DNA from: Prorocentrum cordatum
Taxonomy: Eukaryota; Sar; Dinophyceae; Prorocentrales; Prorocentraceae
Assembly (NCBI GenBank): GCA_963575745.1
Contig: CAUYUJ010004536.1
Span: 207,441 to 271,440 of the forward strand
Reading direction: 5' to 3'
DNA length: 64,000 nucleotides
This document shows, in pieces, positions 33,694 through 44,600 of this stretch; the stretch's first letter is position 1; each line of letters opens with the position of its first letter. The position numbers and the translations under genes were made by a program. The notes beneath the pieces are model-generated. The model saw only the letters and a list, made by a program, of their open reading frames with translations. It made no database searches and was not told the DNA's origin.

Positions 33694-34518
33694 TCTCCCA
33701 ATGGGTTTCGGCCCGTCCCGCCGGGGTCCCGGGATTTTGTCCACGGACCTCACTTCCCCAATTTTCTGCCCCAGACGGCTCCAAGATGGCCAAGATGGCC
33801 TCCAAGATGGTCCAAGATCGCCTCCAAGTCCGCCCAAGATGGTCCAAGGCGGCCTCCAAGACGGCCCAAGAGAGTCCAAGACAGCCCAAGAAGGCCCAAG
33901 AGGCCCCCCAGAGGCCTCCCAGACGGCCCAAGAGGCCTCCAAGAGGTCCTCCAGGAGGGCCCGAAGAAGCCACAATCATTGATTTTCCTTAGGTTTGGAA
34001 GGATTCTGGAATTTACCTCTTCTCGGCATTCCGACGGCTCCAGACGGCCCAAGAGGCCCCCAAGATCGCCCAAGAGGCCCCCAAGACTGCCCCATGACGG
34101 CCCAAGTGGCCTCCAAGATGGCCCCAAGGGGGCCCCAAGACGGCCCAAGAGGCCTCCAAGACGCCCACGATGGCCTCCAAGATGCCCAAGATGGCCTCCA
34201 AGACGGCCCCGAAGCGCCCCAAGAGGGTCCCCCGTTGGCCCAGAAAGGCACCCCAGAGGGCTCCCGACGGCGTCAGACGTGCCAGGAACCCACCAAGATG
34301 GCCGAAGTTGGCTCGAAGCTGGCCCAAAAGGGCTCAAGAGGCCCCCAGGAGGGCCTCCAGGAAGGCCAGAAGAGGCCAAACACATTGATTTTCCTTAGGT
34401 TTTTGACGGATTTTGACCTTTCCTTCTTTTCGGCCTTCCGACGGCCCGAGACGGCCCGAGAGCCCCCAGAGATCGCCCAAAAGGCCTCCAAGGCGGCCAA
34501 GATGACCTTCAAGACGCC

Positions 34519-34605
34519 CACGTGTTCCCCGAAGGCTTTCCAAACCGATTCGGGGAACACATGGTCCGATGGCTTGGCAGGTCTGGCCTCAACGTTCGGC
34601 CACAC
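34519..34605. repeat. Hairpin module M2 (HP1 only)
   Basis: The arms are GTGTTCCCCGAA and TTCGGGGAACAC, with the loop GGCTTTCCAAACCGA, followed by the TCTGGCCTCAACGTTCGGCC tail. The rest of the module is replaced by satellite sub-repeats. Confidence 0.75.
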
Positions 34606-36045
34606 AAGACGGCCAGGATGACCTCCAAGACGGCCCCAGATGGCCTCCAAGTCCGCCCAAAATGGTCCAAGACGGCCTCCAAGACGGCCTCAGAGAGTTC
34701 AAGACGGCCCAAGACTGCCCAAGAGGCCCCCCAGAGGCCTCCCAGACGGCCCAAGAGCTCTCCAAGAGGTCCTCCAGGAGGGCCCGAAGAGGCCAAAATC
34801 ATTTATTTTCTCTAAGATTTGGAAGGATTTTGGAATTTGCTTCTTCTCGGCATTCCGACGGCTCAGGACGGCCCAAGAGGCCCCCAAGATCGCCCAAGAG
34901 GCCCCCAAGACGGCCCCATGACGGCCCAAGTGGCCTCCAAGATGGCCCCACCAAGAGGTCCTCCAGGAGGGCCCGAAGAGGCCAAAATCATGGATTTTCT
35001 TTAGGCTTTGAAGGATTTGGGAATTTGCTTCTTCTCGGCATTCCGACGGCTCAAGACGGCCCAAGAGGCCCCCAAGATCGCCCAAGAGGCCCCCAAGAGG
35101 GCCCCATGACGGCCCAAGTGGCCTCCAAGACGGCCCCAAGAGGGCCCCAAGACGGCCCAAGAGGCCTCCAACACGCCCAAGATGGCCTCCAAGACGCCCA
35201 AGATGGTCTCCAAGACGGCCCCGAAGCGCCCCAAGAGGGTCCCCCGTTGGCCCAGAAAGGCCCCCAAGACGGCTCCCGACGGCGTCAGACGTGCCAGGAA
35301 CCCACCAGGATGGCCGAAGTTGGCTCGAAGCTGGCCCAAGACGACCCAAGAGGCCCCCAAGAGGGCCTCCAAGAAGGCCAGAAGAGGCCAAAAACATTGT
35401 TTTTCCTTAGGGTTTTCGACTGATTTTGACATTTGCTTCTTTTCGGCCTTCCGACGGCCCGAGACGGCCCAAGAGCCCCCAAAGATCGTCGAAAGATCAC
35501 CCAAGAGGCCTCCAAGATGGCCCCAGAACGGCCCAAAAGGGCCCCAAGACGGCTCCCAAGACGGCACAGGAGGCCTTTAAGACGCCCAAGATGGCCTCCA
35601 AGACGGCCCTGGAGCATTCCAAGAGGGACCCAAGTCGGCCCACAGAGGCCCCCCAAACGGCTTCCGACGGCGTCAGACGGACCAGGAGCCCACCAAGACG
35701 GCCGGACATGGCCCTAAGATGGCGCAAGACGGCCCAAGAGGCCTCCAAGAGGGCCTCCAGGAAGGCCCGAAAAGGCCAAAATCATTGATTTACCATGGGT
35801 TCTTGAAGGATTGTGGCATTTGCTTTTTTTCTGCCTTCCGACGACCCGAGGTGGCTCAAATGCCCACAAAGATCGCCCAAGAGGCCCAAGACACGGCCCC
35901 AAGAGGCCCCCGAGACGGCCCAAGAGGTCTCCAAGACGCTCAAGATAGCCTCCAAGACGGCCCAAGAGCCCTCCAAGACGTCCTCCAAGAAGGCCCGAAA
36001 GGGTCAGAATGGCCTCCAGTCGGTCAAGATGACCTTCAAGATGCC

Positions 36046-36273
36046 CACGTGTTCTCCGAAGGCTTTCCAAACCGATTCGGGGAACACGTGGTCCGATAGC
36101 TTGGCAGGCCTCTGGCCACAACCTTCGGCCACATAGGCGCTTCCAGAAAGGCAGGGGGCGGCGGTGATTCGCCGTGGGCGTCTTAGATCCGCCGCCCCCT
36201 GTCGATTCATCGCAGGGGGGCCTGGCGTGCCAGACCATATGGGTTTTGGTTTTGGTTCTTTTTCCAAAAGAAC
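36046..36273. repeat. Hairpin module M3 (complete)
   Basis: HP1 has arms CACGTGTTCTCCGAA and TTCGGGGAACACGTG. HP2 has arms AGGGGGCGGCGG and CCGCCGCCCCCT. HP3 has arms CCCCTG(T)CGAT and ATCGCAGGGG. HP4 is GTTCTTTT / AAAAGAAC. HP2 and HP3 compete for the same C run. Confidence 0.8.
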
Positions 36274-37093
36274 TCTCCCAATGGGTTTCGGCCCGCCCAG
36301 CCGGGGTACCGGGAGGATTGCCAAGGACCTCAATTCCCCAATTTCGTGCCCAAGACGGCTCTAAGATGGCCTCCAAGATGCCTCCAAGACGGCTAGGATG
36401 GCCTCCAAGACGGCTAAGATGGCTTTAAGATGCCTCCAAGACGGCCCAAGAGAGTCCAAGACAGCCCAAGAAGGCCCAAGAGGCCCCCCAGAGGCCTCCC
36501 AGACGGCCCAAGAGCCCTCCAAGAGGTCCTCCAGGAGGGCCCGAAGAGGCCAAAATCATTGATTTTCCGTAGGTTTTGGATAGATTTTGGAATTTGCTTC
36601 TTCTCGGCATTCCGACGGCTCAAGACGGCCCAAGAGGCCCGCACGATCGCCCAAGAGGCCCCCAAGAGGGCCCCATGACGGCCAAAGTGGCCTCCAAGAT
36701 GGCCCCAAGAGTGCCCCAAGAGGCCTCCAACACGCCCAAGATGGCCTCCAAGACGCCCAAGATGGCCTCCAAGACGGCCCCGAAGCGCCCCAAGAGGGTC
36801 CCCCGTTGGCCCAGAAAGGCCCCCAAGACGGCTCCCGACGGCGTCAGACGTGCCAGGAACCCACCAGGATGGCCGAAGTTGGCTCGAAGCTGGCCCAAGA
36901 CGACCCCCCCAAGAGGGCCTCCAGGAAGGCCAGAAGAGGCCAAAAACATTGATTTTCCTTAGGTTTTTGATGGATTTTGACCTTTCCTTCTTTTCGGCCT
37001 TCCGACGGCCCGAGACGGCCCAAGAGCCCCCAAAGATCGCCGAAAGACCGCCCAAGAGGCCTCCAGGACGGCCAAGATGACCTTCAAGATGCC

Positions 37094-37331
37094 CACGTGT
37101 TCCCCGAAGGCTTTCCAAACCGATTCGGGGAACACAACATGGTCCGATGGCTTGGCAGGTCTGGCCTCAACGTTCGGCCACATCGGCGCTTCCAAAAAGG
37201 CAGGGGGCGGATGTGATTCGCCGGGTGGGGCCGAAGGCCGCTAGATCCGCCGCCCCCTGTTGATTCGTCACAGGGGTGCCTGGCGTGTTAAACCCTCTCG
37301 GTTTTGGTTTTGGTTCTTTTTCCAAAAGAAC
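37094..37331. repeat. Hairpin module M4
   Basis: HP1 is intact with a CA insertion after the right arm. HP2 is altered. HP3 has arms CCCCTG(T)TGAT and GTCACAGGGG, pairing with one G-T wobble. HP4 is present. Confidence 0.75.
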
Positions 37332-38698
37332 TCCCCCTGGGGCTCCGGCGCGTCGCGTCCCGCCGGCCACCTGGAAAGGCGCTCAAAACGCATTCGTGCC
37401 TCTGTTTCCTCCAGTTGGCCCAAGATGGCGTTCAAGACGGCCAAGATGGCCCAGGATGGTCTCCAAAACGTCTCCAAGACGGCCCAAAATGGCCTCCAAG
37501 ACGGCTTAGATGGCCCCAAGACGTCTCCAAGACGGCCCAAGATGTACCCAAGACGGTCTACGACGGCCCAACAGGCCCGCAAGAGGCCTCCAAGACAGCC
37601 CAAGAGCCCTTCAAGACGTCCTCCAGGAAGGCCCGAAAGGGCCAAAATCATTGATTTTCCTTAGGTTTTTGAAGAATTTTGGCATTTGCGCCTTTTCGGC
37701 TTTCCGACGGCCCAAGACGGCCCAAGAGGCCCCCAAGATCGCCCAAGAGGCCCCCCAAAGGGCCCCATGACGGCCTAAGTGGCCTCCAAGACGGCCCCAA
37801 GAGGGCACCAAGACGGCCCAAGAGGCCTCCAACACGCCCAAGATGGCCTCCAAGACGCCCAAGATGGTCTCCAAGACAGCCCCGAAGCGCCCAAAGAGGG
37901 CTCCAAGTCGGCCCAGAAAGACCCCCAAGACGGCTCCCGACGGCGTCAGACGTGCCAGGAACCCACCAAGATGGCCGAAGTTGGCTCGAAGATGGCCCAA
38001 GACGGCCCAAGAGGCCCCCAAGAGGGCCTCCAGGAAGGCCAGAAGAGGCCAAAAACATTGTTTGTTTCTAAGGTTTTTGACGGATTTTGACATTTCCTTC
38101 TTTTCGGCCTTCCGATGGCCCGAGACGGCCCAAGAGCCCCCGAAGATCGCCGAAAGATCGCCCAAGAGGCCTCCAAGATGGCCCCAGAACGGCCTAAGAG
38201 GGCTCCAAGACGGCCCCAAGAGGCCCCCAAGACGGCACAGGAGGCATTTAAGACGCCCAAGATGGGCCGCCAAGACGGCTCTGGAGCATTCCAAGAGGGC
38301 CCCAAGTCGGCCCATAGAGGCCCCCCAAACGGCTTCCGACGGCGTCAGACGGACCAGGAGCCCACCAAAACGGCCGGACATGGACCTAAGATGGCGCAAG
38401 ACGGCCCAAGAGGCCTCCAAGAGGGCCTCCAGGAAGGCCAGAAGAGGCCAAAAACATTGCTTAAGGTTTTTGACGGATTTTGACCTTTCCTTCTTTTCGA
38501 CCTTCCGACGGCCCGAGACGGCCCAAGAGCTCCCAAAGATCGCCGAAAGATCGCCCAAGACCCCAAGACGGCCCAAGAGGTCTCCAAGACGCTCAAGATG
38601 GCGTCCAAGACGGCCCAAGAGCCCTCCAAGACGTCCTCCAAGAAGGCCCGAAAGAGTCAAAATGGCCTCCAGACGGCCAAGATGACCTTCAAGATGCC

Positions 38699-38929
38699 CA
38701 CGTGTTCCCCGAAGGCTTTCCAAACCGATTCGGGGAACACAACATGGTCCGATAGCTTGGCAGGTCTGGCCTCAACGTTCGGCCACATAAGGCGCTTCCA
38801 AAAAGGCAGGGGGCGGCGGTGATTCGCCGTAGGCGTCTTCGATCCGCCGCCCCCTTTTGATTTATCAAAGGGGTGCCTGGCGTGCCAAATGATACGGGTT
38901 TTGGTTTTGCTTCTTTTTCCAAAAAGAAC
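38699..38929. repeat. Hairpin module M5
   Basis: HP1 and HP2 are intact. HP3 has arms CCCCTT(T)TGAT and ATCAAAGGGG, fully paired. HP4 has arms TTCTTTTT and AAAAAGAA. Confidence 0.8.
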
Positions 38930-40247
38930 TCCCCCTGGGGCTTCGGCCCGTCCCACCGGCCACCCGGAAAACCCGTCTGTCGTCGCCAAAAACGGCCGTG
39001 TCGCTCGGGACATCCTCAACAAATCGCGAAGATGGCCCAAGATGGCCTCCAAGTCCGCCCAAGATGGTCCAAGACGGCCTCCAAGGCGGCCCAAGAGAGT
39101 CCAAGACGGCCCAAGACGGCCCAAGAGTCCCCCAGAGGCCTCCAAGATGGCCCACGAGGCCTCCAAGAGGTCCTCCAGGAGGGCCCGAAGAGGCCAAAAT
39201 CATTGATTTTCCTTAGGTTTTTGAAGGATTCTGGAATTTGCTTCTTCTCGGCATCCGACGGCTCAAGACGGCCCAAGAGGCCCCCAAGATCGCCCAAGAG
39301 GCCCCCAAGAGGGCCCCATGACGGCCCAAGTGGCCTCCAAGACGGCCCCAAGAGGGCCCCAAGACGGCCCAAGAGGCCTCCACCACGCCCAAGATGGCCA
39401 CCAAGACGCCCAAGATGGCCTCCAAGACGGCCCCGAAGCGCCCCAAGAGGGCCCCAAGTCGGCCCAGAAAGGCCCCCAAGACGGCCCCCGACGGCGTCAG
39501 ACGTGCCAGGAGCCCACCAAGATGGCCGAAGTTGGCTCGAAGCTGGCCCAAGAGGCCCCCGAGAGGGCCTCCAGGAAGGCCAGAAGAGGCCAAAACCATT
39601 GTTTTTTTTTTCTGAGATTTTTGACGGATTTTGACATTTCCTTCTTTTCGACCTTCCGACGGCCCGAGACGGCCCAAGAGCTCCCAAAGATCGCCGAAAG
39701 ATCGCCCAAGAAGCCTCCAAGATTACCCCAGAACGACCCAAGAGGGCCCCCAGAGGCTCCCAAGACGGCACAGGAGGCATTTAAGACGCCCAAGATGGGC
39801 CTCCAAGACGGCCCTGGAGCATTCCAAGAGGGCCCCAAGTCGGCCAGAGGCCCCCCCGAGGGCTTCCGACGGCGTCAGACGGACCAGGAACCCACCAAGA
39901 CGGCCGAACATGGCCCTAAGAGGGCCCAAGACTGCCCAAGAGGCCTCCAAAAGGGCCTCCAGGAAGGCCCGAAAAGGCCCAAATCATTGATTTCCCATAG
40001 GTTTTTGAAGGATTGTGGCCTTTGTTTATTTTCTGCCTTCCGTCGGCCCGAGACGGCCCAAGTGCCCCCAAAGATCGCCCAAGAGGCCCAAGACACGGCC
40101 CCAAGAGGCCCCCAAGACGGCCCAAGAGGTCTCCAAGACGCTCAAGATGGCCTCCAAGACGGCCCAATAGCCCTCCAAGACGTCCTCCCAGAAGGCCTGG
40201 AAGAGTCAAAATGGCCTCCAGACGGCCAGGATGACCTTCAAGATGCC

Positions 40248-40462
40248 CACGTGCTCCACGAAGGCTTTCCAAACCGATTCGGGGAACACATGGTCCGATA
40301 GCTTGGCAGGTCTGGCCTCAACGTTCGGCCACATAGGCGCTTCCAGAAAGGCAGGGGGCGGCGGTGATTCGCCGTAGGCGTCTTCGATCCGCCGCCCCCT
40401 TTTGGGGTGCCTGGCGTGTCGGATGATATGGGTTTTGGTTTTGGTTCTTTTTGCAAAAGAAC
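40248..40462. repeat. Hairpin module M6 (HP3 collapsed)
   Basis: HP1 has one arm mutated (CTCCACGAA). HP2 is intact. HP3 is shortened to CCCC-TTTT-GGGG. HP4 is GTTCTTTT / AAAAGAAC. Confidence 0.75.
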
Positions 40463-41175
40463 TCCTCCTGGGGCTTCGGCCCGTCCCGCTGGCCACCTGG
40501 AAAGATGCCGAAAGATTGTACAGAAATGGTTGCAAAGGGTTTTTCCGTTCCAGACGGCTCCAAGACGCCTCCAAGACGGCCAAGATAGCCTCCTAGACGG
40601 CTAAGATGGGCCCAGGATGCCTCCAAGACGGCCGAAGATGCACCCAAGACGGCCTAAAATTGCCTCAAGATGGCCCAAAACGGCCCAAGAGGCTCCCAAG
40701 AGGCCTCCCAGACGGCCCAAAAAGAGGCCTCCAAAAGGTCCTCCAGGAAGGCCCGACGAGGCCCAAATCATTGATTTCCCTTAGGTTTTTGAAGGATTTT
40801 GGTATTTGCGCCTTTTCGGCTTTCCGACGGCCCAAGAAGACCCAAGAGGCCCCCAAGGTCGCCCCAAGATCGCCCACGAGGCCTCCAAGAGGGACCCAAT
40901 AGGCCTCCAAGACGGCCCCCAGAGGGCCCCAAGACGGCCTAAGAGACCTCCAAGACGCCCAAGATGACCTCCAAGACGGCCCCGAAGCGCCCCACGAGGA
41001 CCCCAAGTCGGTTCAGAGAGGCACCCAAGACGGCTCCCGACGGCGTCGACGTGCCAGGAACCCACAAAGATGGCCGAAGTTGGCTCGAAGCTGGCCCAAG
41101 AGGCCTCCAAGAAGGCCTCCAGGAAAGCCAGAAAAGGCCAAAACCATTGATTGTCCTGAGGTTTTCGAAGGACTT

Positions 41176-41262
41176 GGACGTCACAAGCTGTTTTCAAAGC
41201 GGAGACCCTGATGAACGAACAGCCACGCGTCCTGGCGCTCAGCTGTGAGGCCAACTTCAACC
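41176..41262 (-). repeat. Split direct repeat B2 (3' end of element)
   Basis: This terminal copy of B borders the satellite sequence GAAGGACTT. Confidence 0.95.
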
Positions 41263-41339
41263 TTAGAGAGAAAAACGAGACGGCACTGCATGTGCGTGGA
41301 TCGGGATTGCGCATGTCCGAGAGGGTTCGGGGGGGCGGG

Positions 41340-41525
41340 GGACCAGAGAAGTTCAAAGTAGGAAAATAGAGCCAGATGGCAACAGAGGCAAGAGGAGGCT
41401 CGCCAAAAACATGATCTACCACGGCAGGGTTGCATCATCATCAAGAGGCGACTCATGCTCTGTGAAGCCAATGGGCGACAAACAGACAACAACTCGAGAC
41501 TTCCTTCACGTGCAAGCACAAACCA
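41340..41525 (-). repeat. Split direct repeat A2
   Basis: This is the second copy of A, directly abutting B1 at 41,525/41,526. The junction joins the two element ends. Confidence 0.95.
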
Positions 41526-41612
41526 GGACGTCACAAGCTGTTTTCAAAGCGGAGACCCTGATGAACGAACAGCCACGCGTCCTGGCGCTCAGCTGTGAGG
41601 CCAACTTCAACC
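41526..41612 (-). repeat. Split direct repeat B1
   Basis: The 87-bp repeat contains GGACGTCACAAGCTG and is identical to B2. It lies just downstream of the methyltransferase stop codon. Confidence 0.95.
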
Positions 41613-41632
41613 CAAGCCGTACCCAAAGACGT

Positions 41633-44600
41633 TTACTGGGAGGGCGGGCTAGGGCGATTATACAGGGACGCGCGCCACTCGCTCAAAAGAATTCTGGCCA
41701 GCTTCCTATAGAGGGCGGGTGGATAGGCAGCAGCGATAGCGGTCCATTTCGCACCATTCGGGGCGTTGCCCTCAAGCACGATGTGTTGACGGCCAGACTT
41801 GCTACATATTCCGTTGATCTGATTACACCGACGATCGAGACAGCTGCTATCATGGACATCTATGTTCAGACACAAGAATCTCGTTCGCTTGCGCCAACGA
41901 GCACCTTCCTGGCACTGGTCGAGACATCTTACTACGGCCCCCCGATCTATAAACCCCTGAACCTCTCTCGTGACAAAAACGCGTGAATTCACAGGATGCT
42001 CGAGTATACAGGGAACTCTGAACTTTTCGCAACATTTGATGACAGACAGCGCGGCACGCATGGTCTTATTGCCAGACGCCAGGCGAGCAAGCTGCTTTGC
42101 ACTCAGAAGATGCTGCGGGAGTCCCCAGGGCTGCGATGCCGAGCGGATGGCCCCCACTCGGTCGGCAGCGGTGGTCCAGGGCCCACAAGGCGGTGCCAGC
42201 ATCACGGCCAAGACGCGGCCTGCAGCGATGTCGGAGCACAGGCCTCGCAAGACCTTTCGTCGGGTAAGGTCGCCGCCTGGCCCGTGCAGCGTGTCCCAGA
42301 ACCTGGCTGGCACGCCCATTGCCATTGCGGCGCGCCCAACGCCTCCCTTGCCACTGAAGCAGTCGGCCAGGTATTGGCCAGTCAGGCGTGGTCGAGCTCC
42401 CGCAAGTCGACCGGCGAGGCGCGACCCAAAATGATGTCCGCGAGCTGAGCATCGCAGACCAGGAACACGTTTTGCTGCGCGCTGCTCAGGGTCGCCCACG
42501 TGGCTGCCAGGCGTGCATGCTTCTCGTAGCGGACGACGCTGCGGTTGGTCTTCCACTGTCCGCGCTTCTGCACGTCGGCCAGCCGCCTCCACCTCCTTGC
42601 CGTGTCTATCGAGGCCCCTGAGTGGCGCATCTGATACGGCACCACCTTGGCCTTTACCTGCAGGTCCTGGAGGCATAGGCTGAACATCTTGCAGTACTCT
42701 GGGTACGTGAAGTTCCACAGGCACTCGGGGTGTCCCTCCTTCTTCATCTGACGCAGCACGGGGTCCAAGAAGCGAATCCAGGGCGAGTCTAACTCTAGCG
42801 ACACGTCCCCCAGGCCCGTCTTGTCCCGCAGGTCCTCCTCCTCCGGGAAGAGCCTCAAGGTCCAGAACTCGCACGCCCCCGCCGCTGGCGGCACCAGGCA
42901 GGCCGGCTTCAGAAGCAAAAGGCTGCTGGGGCGGGCGTACACGCTCACCGCTATCAGAGTGAACACCGCCATCTGGAGGCTGCCACGGGCCTTCATGCGC
43001 CACGCCATTGCGCACCACAGCGCCAGCGCCCACGGCTTCCTCGTCCGCGGCGGCTCCAGGCGCCGCCAGGCCCGGAGGCATCTCCAGCCCCGGGGGAGGC
43101 GCCGGGCACCGTTGCGCGAGAAGTCGTGGTTGAAGTGCAGGACGCCAGCCATCAACTTCTCGGCCCAGGAGAGGTGAGTCCCAGCCTGGTGCAAGCCGTT
43201 CAGGTAGCTCACCAACGCCGAGTCTACCACGGAGTCGTCCCTGCTCTTCATGACCTCGTCGATGTCCACCGAGGGCCAGCTCCGACGGGCAAAGTCCCGC
43301 CATCCGTCCCAGGCCCTCTGGTACTCGCGCTGCGTCGGGGTTCGCACGGCCTCCCGCTCCAGGAGAGAGAAGCCCTCCTCGCCGGTGGGCATCCCGTAGT
43401 GGCGGGCCCTGCGCTTCCGCGACTGCGCGAGCCTGCGCTGCCGCGCGGCGCCGGTCACGACCTCGGGCTCGGAGCTCCCGCTGTCGGAGGAGCCGACGCT
43501 CTCTCGCGCTCCCCTCGCGGGCTCCGCTGGCACAGGCACCCTTGTCAGGTCCTCCACCACTCGCCCCAGGCTCCGCGGCAGGGGACGGCTCAGCACAGCC
43601 GTCTTCAGGAGCCCCGACTCGCCCAGCTGACGCTCCCGCCGAGCTGCCGGCAGCGGCTGCGGCGCTATCGGCGGCGCAGGGACAAGCTGCCGCGTGCGCC
43701 TCGCCTCCTGGCCGCGGGCTGACGGCTGCAGGCCAGGCTCCGGGCGAGACGGCGCCAGCTGCCGCGTGCGCCGGCGGCCCGTCTCGAGCCTCGCGCCTCG
43801 CCTGGCCTGCTGGGGGCTCCGAGAGCGGCCCCGCCCGTCTGGCGTTTGAGGGCGCGCAGGCAGCATCGCGGGCCGCGGCGCCATCGGCCGCCCGCTCGGG
43901 CGCGGCCCAGGCGGGAACCCGCCCTGGGCGCGCCTGGGAGCTCTCGAGCTCCAACAGCTCAGCCAGAAGGGTGGATTTTGCGCCGTCAGGATCAAATAGC
44001 CGTGAGGGAAGGTCGGCACAGTTGAGCTCACTGGGTATCCAACGAATCGAACAACGAATGTTTCGGCTTAGACAGACAGCGTGAAATCGACGAATCTGAA
44101 CCAACAAGTTGAAACACGAGCTCCTTCCCCGATTGAAGCTTAGCACGACCGACATATTGTCACAGAGCAGTAACTGACGTATATGGGACCCAAAGACCGT
44201 GGTGGCGATACGATGGATGCTGCTGACCAGGGCTCGGGCCTCCAAGGTCAAGATGCCCTCAGGGTGCTGCCAGGCTCTCGCGAAACAGGGCTCCCACAGG
44301 CCTGCGCGGAGCCCCTGGGCGGGCACCTCCGGGAAGTCCCTCACAACGTCCCACTGGCCCAGCTCCTCCTCATCTTCGGGAAGGCCCTTGAGTTCCCATT
44401 TTCCACTCTCACTCATACCGAAGCCAGCTGCACAGAGCGCAGCCTCTCGAGCACTGTGCGCGCAGCGCCGGCGAAAGCGGGCCCGCTCAGGCACGCGCCC
44501 GACTGACTCCACCAGCTCCTGCGGCCAGAAAGCCCTTGCCAGTCCGTAGCCGTGAAGACTGGCATCTGACTGCTGCGCCATCGGATTCCAAGGCAGCCAC

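Larger units (their letters stand above)
32890..41175. repeat. Satellite array of ~400-bp monomers (left part)
   Basis: Monomers of about 390-440 bp begin with a TTGCTTCTTTTCGGCCTTCC-like segment. They continue as degenerate ~9-21 bp sub-repeats of CCAAGACGGCCCAAGAGGCC and end in AAAATCATTGATTTTCCTTAG plus a TTTTTGAAGGATT link. About 16 monomer starts are visible here, for instance near 33,980, 34,390, 35,404, 37,655 and 39,995. Long frames on both strands (Pro/Arg/Lys-rich or Gly/Leu/Trp-rich) arise from the repeat and are not annotated as genes. Hairpin modules described separately are embedded in it. Confidence 0.9.

Noticed and set aside
32684-41422. Pro/Lys/Arg-rich and Leu/Gly/Trp-rich frames of up to 430 codons
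   Set aside because: They follow the satellite sub-repeat in every frame and both strands, restart at random Met codons and show no domain.
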